NCBI GenBank assembly: GCA_905202485.1
Contig: CAJKRY010000018.1
Location: forward strand, 1-19,834
DNA: 19,834 nt
Source of the DNA: an uncultured Methanomassiliicoccus sp.
GTDB taxonomy: Archaea; Thermoplasmatota; Thermoplasmata; Methanomassiliicoccales; Methanomassiliicoccaceae
Reading direction: 5' to 3'
The notes beneath the pieces were generated by a model. That model searched no databases, was not told the DNA's origin, and was given only the letters and a program-made list of their open reading frames with translations. The translations under genes and the position numbers were made by a program. Shown piece after piece: positions 13,463 to 19,834 of the stretch. Every line of letters begins with the position of its first letter. Position 1 is the stretch's first letter.

Positions 13463-14086
13463 ATGGTGTTGGATAATAAACTCGGCATTACCGACTCGTC
13501 AGAACTCGCCCGCGTCGAAGAAAGGATCAGCAAATCGAAGGCTCTTGAGCTTTTTGAAACGGGTTTGCTTGATACTTTCGAGGTTGGAACTTTTGAGGGA
13601 CTGGCAGACATCCACAGATATCTGTTCGATGAGATATACGACTTCGCCGGAAAAATACGAACTGTGAATATTGCAAAGGGCAGTTTCCGCTTTGCACCTC
13701 TTATGTATCTTGAAGCAGCTCTTGACAACATTGCCAAAATGCCGCAGTCAACATTTGATGAAATCATTGAAAAATATGTGGAGATGAATGTTGCTCATCC
13801 CTTCCGTGAGGGCAACGGACGCAGTACAAGAATCTGGCTGGACGCTATTCTCAAAAAAGAATTGAAGATGGTAGTTGATTGGAGCAAAGTCGATAAGGAA
13901 GATTATCTGCCTGCTGTGGAGAGAAGTCCTGTCAAGGATGTTGAAATAAAGGTGCTTTTGAAGGCCGCCTTAACTGATAAAGTCAATGACTGCGAAGTCT
14001 ATATGAAAGGCATCGACGCAAGTTATCATTATGAGGGATATAACCTCTTTAAGACTGAGGCCCTTAGAAACAACAATAGAACGTAA
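13463..14086 (+). CDS. Fic-domain protein, class III (self-inhibited)
   Basis: A 207-residue single-domain Fic protein. The N-terminal part has GLADIHRYLFDEIYDFAGKI, a hallmark of this subgroup. The catalytic motif HPFREGNGR (His112-Arg120) is intact. The inhibitory helix is at the C-terminus, with Ser187, Glu191 and Gly192 in ASYHYEGYN, which defines class III. Family members transfer AMP to protein targets and are restrained by this helix; the target here is unknown. A strong Shine-Dalgarno (GGAGATC) precedes ATG 13463, but no TATA box is seen close by, consistent with an original place inside an operon after hsdS. Codon use looks similar to that of its neighbours. Confidence 0.92.
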   Translation: MVLDNKLGITDSSELARVEERISKSKALELFETGLLDTFEVGTFEGLADIHRYLFDEIYDFAGKIRTVNIAKGSFRFAPLMYLEAALDNIAKMPQSTFDEIIEKYVEMNVAHPFREGNGRSTRIWLDAILKKELKMVVDWSKVDKEDYLPAVERSPVKDVEIKVLLKAALTDKVNDCEVYMKGIDASYHYEGYNLFKTEALRNNNRT

Positions 14087-14270
14087 CGATGGCATTTACA
14101 GCAGAGGCTGAAAATATCTGATAAATCCAGTATATAACACCTGATTTTGTGGTGATGCGTGAAAGGAAGTTTTTCGCTGATCTCATAAAAACCGCGTTCT
14201 TAATATGATGCCTGTTCGATAATGCCATAACTATTCTAGTCTTAAAATTGAATATTTTTTTACAATGAGG
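14087..14270. other. intergenic stretch after fic
   Basis: No gene is seen. A small CACC/GGTG hairpin near 14139-14155 is the only structure noticed and is weak. No clear fic terminator is visible. Confidence 0.3.
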
Positions 14271-14460
14271 AATATAAACACATTTTATATACAAGTGGGT
14301 GCAAAAGAGCTTATTTGACGGATGAAAAGACGATTGGAGCTTAGTGATAACTGTAAGCTTAGGAGGATTACAGCTGCTCTTTTCTGACTTCATCCGCGCG
14401 TCTTTAGACGCTCAAACCTGAAAATCGGATGGCACGCAACCATCCAGGCAAGGTGTATAG
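14271..14460 (+). promoter_or_regulatory. promoter and structured 5' leader of the surface-protein gene
   Basis: Two TATA-like boxes (AATATAAA 14271-14278; TTTATATA 14284-14291) would start transcripts near 14298 or 14312. The leader is highly foldable. AAAAGAGC (14303-14310) pairs with GCTCTTTT (14376-14383), and CGGATGAA (14319-14326) pairs with TTCATCCG (14389-14396); the two 8-bp helices cross in pseudoknot order. Between and after them are AGCTTA/TAAGCT (14338-14359), an alternative CTGTAA/TTACAG (14351-14373), GCGTC/GACGC (14398-14411) and GGATGG/CCATCC (14427-14445). AGGTG (14450-14454) is the ribosome site before ATG 14461. If only the second TATA is used, the first strand would lie outside the RNA. 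Confidence 0.55.
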
Positions 14461-17400
14461 ATGAAAACTAAAAATACATTAGCGATAGCGCTAGCTCTCG
14501 CCTTGGCGATGATCTTGGTGCCGGCGGCATCAATCATTGCTGATGACAACAGCGCCGGGGATTCTGAATTGTATGATTCAGGCGTTGTGCTGGGAGCTGC
14601 TCCGGTAAACCACATTGAGTGGGAAGATGATGCCGGAACCCAAACGACAACCATCAGATTTTATGCTGACGGCGATGCCGTAACAGTTGCATCAGCAACC
14701 TCGAATCCTTTGGATTCAGTTCTGCTGATCACATTCTCTGACGGAACTACTCAGACATTAGATCCGGCAGATTACGGTGCACAGTCTAAGAAATTCGTAA
14801 ACATCTTCGGCGGAAGCAAGAACGCTTCAGTCGCTTCTTCCAGCGTAACCGTGAACAGCGGATACGTCAATGCAGTATATGCCGGAGGATTCGGCGACAA
14901 TGAAGCAACCCCCGCCAATGTTACAACAACATCTCTCGTCATGAACGGGGGACACGTTACCAACGCCATTTACGGCGGCGGTCTGCTGTACGCTACAGTA
15001 CAGAATGCCACTGTGACAATGACTGACGGTTACACCAGCTTTATGATGGGCGGCGGAGCCTGTTATCTCACTCCGACACAGAATGTCGGTACACCAGACA
15101 ACCCGTACCCAAGCATTACTGGTAAGACTACCGTGAATGTAAACGGCGGCACCGCAGACTACGTAATGGGCGGCGGCCAAGGCTATGCTTTGGTAAATGA
15201 TTCAGAAATAAACTTTAATGACGGAACTGCGATAGAAGTAATCGGCAGCGGTTCCAACGGTACAACAGACAACTCCGTTGTAAACATCAAAGGCGGAGAA
15301 GTCACAGATTATGTATTCTCTGTCAACAGAGGAGCAGTTGCAGACAGTGCAACGATAAACATCACAGGCGGAAAGGTTGCCAATGCCTATGCGGGAGCAT
15401 CACAGGATTCTTCCAACACAACAGGCAAGATAACCGGATCCACAAGCCTCAACATAAGCGGAGGAGATGTCTCTTCCATCTATGTCGGAACAGGAATAAA
15501 TGACGCAGATGTAAATCTCAATGTAGGCGACAGAGTAATCCTCGCCGAAGGGGGACTTGCTGCAAACGCTGATAAAGACTACACTATCGCACCTGGAAAG
15601 GAATGGAACATAGAGAGCGGCAGGCTGATAGTGCCTTATGACGGCAGCGTTACCTTAGCATCTTCAGCAGACGGACGCGGAGTTCTCAACATATCAGACA
15701 GCGCTTCAGTTACGTTAGTCGGAGACATCAACACAGACGCTCTCAACCAGATAAACGGCAAAGTGCAGATGACGCAGGGTTCCGAGATAAACTACAATTT
15801 CAATGGAGCTCAGACAACATTTGCATCATTCAGCAACGACAGCCAGATTAAGTTAAACGGCCAGACAGCAGTCATGAGCTTCGGACCCAGCAGCGACTTT
15901 GATCCTGCAGATCCTAAAGCAACAGCTGTAGACATCGGCTTAGTCAGCGGAAGTTTCTCAATAAATGCTGACACAGGATATACAGTTACGCCGGACGCTA
16001 CATTAACCGTAGGTCCCAACGCCACACTGACTATTCCTGAAGACAAAACCCTCTACATGTACGGCGATATGACCGTAGACGGCACTCTGATCAACAACGG
16101 CAACATGCAGATTGTCAAGAGCGCCACCAATGTGCCTAATTACCCAGGTGTAGACTTCGGTAAAGAAGCAGGAAACATGACCGTATCCGAAACCGGAACA
16201 ATGGTCAACCGCGGAACCGTTGAGATCAAAGACGGTACATTCACAAACAACGGCTCTGTGTCAAGCACAACTCCTATACCGGGAGTACCAAACGTTAAAC
16301 CTCTCGTAGAATTCCCTGAGGGAGTAAGGACTGGAGATACACTTACCTTCAATCTTGATCCCAGCAAGATCTACGACTTTTCAGAAATAATCGTTCCTGA
16401 CGATATCAAGAATGTTATCGTCAACGGCAACAACGCACAGATCCTCGGCCTGAGAATTGAAGTTCCTGATGCCGGGGCCAATGTAAGAGTGGAATGCTTA
16501 CACTTTGAAAACAAAGGTCTGTTCATCAGTTCATCCGATGTCTCAGGCCAGTGGGTTGGAGATGTCACCGTCAGGTTCAACACATTCAATAACATCACAG
16601 AACCGGCAAACGCCGACTTCCCCTTCACAGCTGCCATTTCCATACTCGGCAACACCGGCAGCACAATCTGCATTGATCAGAATGTAATCAGCAACGTCTC
16701 CAACGCTGCAGAATTACCAGCACCGTCTTTACTCAGATATATTCATGTGTATGCCGGCTCTGGAATATTCGTAGCTACCAACGGTGACGTTACAGACAAA
16801 TCAACAGTTCTGATTTACAGCAACAAAATTTCCAACACAGAAGGAGATGCAATCAGCATTCTCGGACAGTTCGAATGTGTGCACATAAACGGCAACACTA
16901 TCGAGAACTGGGACAGCGCTGACACCGGCGACGGAAGAGCAATATCCTACGATATGTCAGGCTATGCAGCAGACCTCAAAGTCTCATACAACACCTTCAT
17001 AAAATCATACATTGAGCCGATGAACTACCTGAACGGCAACATTCTGGAAGTTACCAACTGGATCGATGGAACACCGAAGGTAGTGTTTGAGTACAACACT
17101 CTGAACCTGCAGAACCTTCCGGCTAGCATAACCGGCATCACCGATGAAAGGCTTACCGACATCTACGATAGTCACGACGATGACAACATTCCGAAATATA
17201 CCGTGGATTTCGATCTCAACGGAGGTTCATGGAGTCTTCCAACAACAGGTAACTTTGTGACCGGCGGCGCCGGAATCGACCAGCCTAACGTTTCTCCATC
17301 CAAAGCAGGGTACTACTTTGCTGGATGGACTCTCAACGGCCAGGCTTATGAGTTCGGCACACCTGTCACTTCGGACATAACCTTAGTAGCAGCATGGGCA

Positions 17401-18534
17401 CCCTGCCCCGTTCCTCAGACTTACACAGTAACGTTTGAGTCAAACGGCGGTTCCGCTGTGCCCTCTCAGACAGTAAACTACGGCGGTCTGGTGACAGAGC
17501 CTGCTGCTCCTAGCAAAGACGGCTTTGTATTCGGCGGATGGTACTGCGATCAGGCATTTACCTCTCCATACAACTTCTGCAATCCCGTTTACTCAAGCTT
17601 CACACTGTATGCTAAATGGGTTGCAGCCGGAGAGACCTGCACAGTCACCTTCGATGCAGGCGGCAATGTTTCTCAGGTTGTTGTAGTCAAAGGAACACCT
17701 GTCGACAAGCCTGCCGATCCTGTGAAAGACGGATATACATTCACATGCTGGACCCTCAACGGTCTTCCATACAACTTCAACGCCCCTGTCAATTCTGACA
17801 TAACCCTCTGCGCTAATTTTGTCGTAGGATCTTATGAACAGAACGGCCAGGAAACAGTTGTGAATGTAGACAACAGCAGCATTGCCGACGCAGTCAAAGA
17901 GGCCGGCGAAGCCGGTGCAGACTCCTTTGTACTGATTGACGCTTCCGGTCTTACCGGGACAGAAATCGTCAGCATCAGCACCTCTGCTCTGCAGACAGCT
18001 CTTGACCAAATGTCTTCCGCAGGCATCAGCAAAGTCAACATTCTCCTGCCTCAGGGAACATTTGCTCTTGATTCCGCAGCCATCTCCAGCATCCTCGGCG
18101 ACTTAGGCGAATCTGTATCTTTCGTGATCGAGAGAGCAGATGCATCTAAGCTCAGTAATGCCCAGGCAGAGGCAGCAGGAGACCGTCCTGTCTACGAGAT
18201 CAGCATAAAAGACGGTGACAAAGCAATCACCTCCTTTGGCGGCAGCAAGATTCAGGTCGCATTAGCTTACGACCTCAAAGAGGGAGAAGACGCTTCAAAG
18301 ATCTGCGTATGGTACATTGACAGCGACGGAAAAGTCCAGACTGTCAACGCCTCATACGAGAACGGCTATGTGATCTTTGATACCGACCACGCTTCCCTGT
18401 TTGCCATAGGGTATGATTCAGCCGCAGGCAGCAGCAATGACAACACGCTTTACTACGTTCTCGCTGCAGCTTTGGTGATCATACTGGTGGCCTGTATCGC
18501 TGTCTTCATGATGCGCAGGAAACAAACCATTTAA
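14461..18534 (+). CDS. large cell-surface adhesin-like protein with InlB B-repeats and C-terminal membrane anchor
   Basis: A 1357-residue exported protein. Residues 1-28 form a signal peptide (KTKN, then a long hydrophobic AIALALALAMILVPAASII). Residues about 125-355 hold seven or eight repeats of the form strand-NGG-strand-GGG (MNGGHVTNAIYGGG, VNGGTADYVMGGG, ITGGKVANAYAGA). Residues about 380-660 are beta-rich and Asn/Thr-rich. Residues about 675-900 look like a right-handed beta-helix (VTVRFNTFNNIT, VLIYSNKISNTEGDAISILG). Three Listeria-Bacteroides (InlB) B-repeats follow at about 913-985, 988-1055 and 1060-1122, each with a G-x-F/Y-F-x-G/C-W core. A beta domain (about 1150-1320) precedes one transmembrane helix (about 1330-1351) and a basic RRKQTI end. 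It is probably anchored outside the membrane and may bind host or microbial surfaces, which is inference from architecture. It has its own structured leader and terminator. Confidence 0.9.
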   Translation: MKTKNTLAIALALALAMILVPAASIIADDNSAGDSELYDSGVVLGAAPVNHIEWEDDAGTQTTTIRFYADGDAVTVASATSNPLDSVLLITFSDGTTQTLDPADYGAQSKKFVNIFGGSKNASVASSSVTVNSGYVNAVYAGGFGDNEATPANVTTTSLVMNGGHVTNAIYGGGLLYATVQNATVTMTDGYTSFMMGGGACYLTPTQNVGTPDNPYPSITGKTTVNVNGGTADYVMGGGQGYALVNDSEINFNDGTAIEVIGSGSNGTTDNSVVNIKGGEVTDYVFSVNRGAVADSATINITGGKVANAYAGASQDSSNTTGKITGSTSLNISGGDVSSIYVGTGINDADVNLNVGDRVILAEGGLAANADKDYTIAPGKEWNIESGRLIVPYDGSVTLASSADGRGVLNISDSASVTLVGDINTDALNQINGKVQMTQGSEINYNFNGAQTTFASFSNDSQIKLNGQTAVMSFGPSSDFDPADPKATAVDIGLVSGSFSINADTGYTVTPDATLTVGPNATLTIPEDKTLYMYGDMTVDGTLINNGNMQIVKSATNVPNYPGVDFGKEAGNMTVSETGTMVNRGTVEIKDGTFTNNGSVSSTTPIPGVPNVKPLVEFPEGVRTGDTLTFNLDPSKIYDFSEIIVPDDIKNVIVNGNNAQILGLRIEVPDAGANVRVECLHFENKGLFISSSDVSGQWVGDVTVRFNTFNNITEPANADFPFTAAISILGNTGSTICIDQNVISNVSNAAELPAPSLLRYIHVYAGSGIFVATNGDVTDKSTVLIYSNKISNTEGDAISILGQFECVHINGNTIENWDSADTGDGRAISYDMSGYAADLKVSYNTFIKSYIEPMNYLNGNILEVTNWIDGTPKVVFEYNTLNLQNLPASITGITDERLTDIYDSHDDDNIPKYTVDFDLNGGSWSLPTTGNFVTGGAGIDQPNVSPSKAGYYFAGWTLNGQAYEFGTPVTSDITLVAAWAPCPVPQTYTVTFESNGGSAVPSQTVNYGGLVTEPAAPSKDGFVFGGWYCDQAFTSPYNFCNPVYSSFTLYAKWVAAGETCTVTFDAGGNVSQVVVVKGTPVDKPADPVKDGYTFTCWTLNGLPYNFNAPVNSDITLCANFVVGSYEQNGQETVVNVDNSSIADAVKEAGEAGADSFVLIDASGLTGTEIVSISTSALQTALDQMSSAGISKVNILLPQGTFALDSAAISSILGDLGESVSFVIERADASKLSNAQAEAAGDRPVYEISIKDGDKAITSFGGSKIQVALAYDLKEGEDASKICVWYIDSDGKVQTVNASYENGYVIFDTDHASLFAIGYDSAAGSSNDNTLYYVLAAALVIILVACIAVFMMRRKQTI

Positions 18535-18535
18535 G

Positions 18536-18562
18536 GACCGCTCTGCGGTCTTTCTTTTTTTT
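18536..18562 (+). terminator. terminator of the surface-protein gene
   Basis: GACCGC (18536-18541) and GCGGTC (18545-18550) form a perfect stem with a TCT loop, followed by a T-rich tract at 18551-18562. Confidence 0.85.
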
Positions 18563-18586
18563 GCAATACTTCTTATATACCAATTC

Positions 18587-19249
18587 ATGAGTACGCCGCC
18601 TGTGATCTGCGGGATCGATGAAGCAGGACGGGGCCCGGTTCTGGGACCTCTCGTAATCGCTGCTGTCGCGGCTGAAGACGATCTTCGTCTCAGAGAGCTT
18701 CATGTGAAAGACTCCAAACAGCTTACAAAAAAGAAGCGTGAAGAGCTTTCGCCTTTGATCAGGGAATGCTCTGAAGTAGAGACTCTGATAGTCTCTGCTG
18801 AAGAAATCGACTTTTACCGGCTTACAGGATCTCTAAACGACCTTGAGGCGGAGTCCTTTGCCAAACTGCTTAATATACTCAGACCGGACGAGGCATATGC
18901 CGACGCCGCTGATGTCAACGAAGAGAGATTTGCTTCTGTAATCCTTCAAAATCTGGATTTTAAAGTAACTCTCGTTTCGAAGCATAAGGCCGATTCCCTG
19001 TTTCCTATTGTTTCCGCCGCTTCTGTAATCGCCAAGACTCTGCGCGACGATCTTGTGGATGCAATCAGCACCGAATTCGGCGTGCCTGTCGGTTCCGGGT
19101 ATCCCGGAGACGGGGTTACAAGGAAGTTTATTGAAGACTGGGTGCGGAAGAACGGAACTTTTCCTCCCCACACCCGGACTTCCTGGAAGACAGCCAAGGA
19201 AATATATTCTAAAGCAAAGATCACGAAAATCACAGATTGGATTGATTAA
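18587..19249 (+). CDS. rnhB: ribonuclease HII
   Basis: RNase HII cuts RNA in RNA-DNA hybrids, including single ribonucleotides left in DNA. The catalytic acids are visible (numbered from ATG 18587): Asp11 and Glu12 in CGIDEAGRGPVLGP, Asp106 in AYADAADVNEERF and Asp136 in KADSLFPIVSAASVIAK. SGYPGD and HTRTSWKT near the end complete the family pattern. The length is 215-220 residues, as usual for archaea. Two starts are possible. ATG 18587 gives MSTPPVICGIDEAGRG. GTG 18602 gives MICGIDEAGRG, which fits the usual family start and lies 26 bases from the TATA box centre (18572-18580), as a leaderless mRNA would require. Confidence 0.96.
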   Translation: MSTPPVICGIDEAGRGPVLGPLVIAAVAAEDDLRLRELHVKDSKQLTKKKREELSPLIRECSEVETLIVSAEEIDFYRLTGSLNDLEAESFAKLLNILRPDEAYADAADVNEERFASVILQNLDFKVTLVSKHKADSLFPIVSAASVIAKTLRDDLVDAISTEFGVPVGSGYPGDGVTRKFIEDWVRKNGTFPPHTRTSWKTAKEIYSKAKITKITDWID

Positions 19250-19250
19250 G

Positions 19251-19583
19251 ATGTCGGTAGAACCAATGATTCAGGAATTGATTGACAAATTCAACGCTAA
19301 AGTTGAAAGTGATGAAAAGCTCAGGGAAGAACTCAAAGACCTGAGCAAAACAGTGTATGTCGACTTAGGAGAGGAAAAGTATAATTTTACTCTCAAAGAC
19401 AAACACATACAGGGATTTTCTCAGGGAGAAGTTGAAAACCCGGACGTCTCAATCACTTCAGATCCAGAGACCTTTATCGGAATCGTTAACGGCAAGATCA
19501 AGCCGATGAAGGCATTTGCCCTCCGTAAGGTTAAGATCAAAGGAGACGTAAGCGACATAATGAGCTTGAGAAAGCTTTTCTGA
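19251..19583 (+). CDS. SCP2-like sterol/lipid-carrier domain protein
   Basis: A 110-residue protein made of a single SCP2-type fold. The N-terminal helix is PMIQELIDKFNAKVES, followed by strands around VYVDLGEEKYNFTLKD, then NPDVSITSDPETFIGIVNGK, KPMKAFALRKVKIKGD and a final helix DIMSLRKLF. SCP2 domains bind lipids or other hydrophobic molecules in a cavity; archaeal members have no assigned ligand. ATG 19251 is one base after the rnhB stop codon, so the two are almost certainly one operon. A longer in-frame reading from 19053 exists but runs through rnhB and is not part of the domain. A hairpin follows the stop. Confidence 0.85.
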   Translation: MSVEPMIQELIDKFNAKVESDEKLREELKDLSKTVYVDLGEEKYNFTLKDKHIQGFSQGEVENPDVSITSDPETFIGIVNGKIKPMKAFALRKVKIKGDVSDIMSLRKLF

Positions 19584-19591
19584 TTTCTTTT

Positions 19592-19613
19592 TATCCTGTG
19601 CAGCCACAGGATA
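19592..19613 (+). terminator. hairpin after the SCP2-like gene
   Basis: TATCCTGTG (19592-19600) and CACAGGATA (19605-19613) form a perfect 9-bp stem with a CAGC loop. The following sequence is pyrimidine-rich (CCGCTCCTTTTG) without a strong T-run. The last 220 bases of the window are AT-rich with nothing else recognised. Confidence 0.55.
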
Positions 19614-19834
19614 TTCCGCTCCTTTTGAGTTTGTTATGATTCAGGTTTAGCGCTGATCACTTATAATTGCAGTCTCTCTATATTCAGTTTCGTTTGGAAT
19701 GTTGGCTCTGCACGCTCTGCATGCAGATCGTTTGATTTTTTATTTTTAAATTGTTTTCATTCATTCTTTAATCACCTCTTTTTGATTTGCATTTGTTTGC
19801 AATCGATTCATGTAACTGCGAAGAGTATATCAAC

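Noticed and set aside
19053..19250. Longer start for the SCP2-like protein
   Set aside because: The extension is an out-of-frame reading of rnhB. ATG 19251 begins the domain exactly and follows the rnhB stop.
1..19834. CRISPR array or complete insertion sequence
   Set aside because: No regularly spaced repeats and no intact transposase were seen; only the short tnpB remnant is present.

Overview
The window looks like a chromosomal segment of a host-associated archaeon. Archaeal features are TATA boxes about 25 nt upstream of starts, several leaderless or near-leaderless genes, MptA-type GTP cyclohydrolase (methanopterin pathway), an archaeal-type phosphoglycolate phosphatase, RNase HII, and a gatC-gatA-gatB operon. 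The large surface protein with InlB-type B-repeats recalls gut Thermoplasmata, so a Methanomassiliicoccales-like methanogen is my best guess. That placement is inference: no rRNA or other taxonomic marker is present.

Layout. 1-580 is AT-rich, with the possible tail of one gene, two hairpins followed by T-runs, and a short direct repeat. 581-1562 (-) is a decayed ATP-binding regulator of the AlbA_2/AAA-4 type, carrying an internal deletion and a frameshift. 1637-5106 (-) holds a VOC-fold protein and gatCAB. 5336-5584 (-) is a small ribbon-helix-helix-like protein. 5705-6837 (+) carries an AhpD/CMD-like protein and a TPR protein, converging on a HAD phosphatase (6840-7523, -). 7595-9222 (-) pairs a class II Fic protein with a frameshifted DUF3784-like membrane gene. 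9350-9633 looks like a free-standing structured RNA gene with its own promoter and terminator. It is followed by a leaderless RHH regulator, an isochorismatase-fold hydrolase (-), a HEAT-like protein (+), mptA (-) and a DUF362/ferredoxin protein (-). 13147-13462 is a scar that appears to join a tnpB remnant to the last codons of a type I restriction hsdS gene, followed by a class III Fic gene. 14271-14460 is a structured leader for a 1357-residue surface protein. The window ends with rnhB and an SCP2-like gene.

How it fits together. Housekeeping genes (gatCAB, mptA, rnhB, phosphatase) alternate with accessory material: two self-inhibited Fic proteins, two RHH-like proteins, broken genes, mobile-element and restriction debris, and a cell-surface gene. 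The two observations I would follow first are the RNA gene at 9374-9633, which has two identical strands competing for shared partners, and the 14303-14396 leader, where two 8-bp helices cross in pseudoknot order. Both were read by eye and need covariation or probing data.
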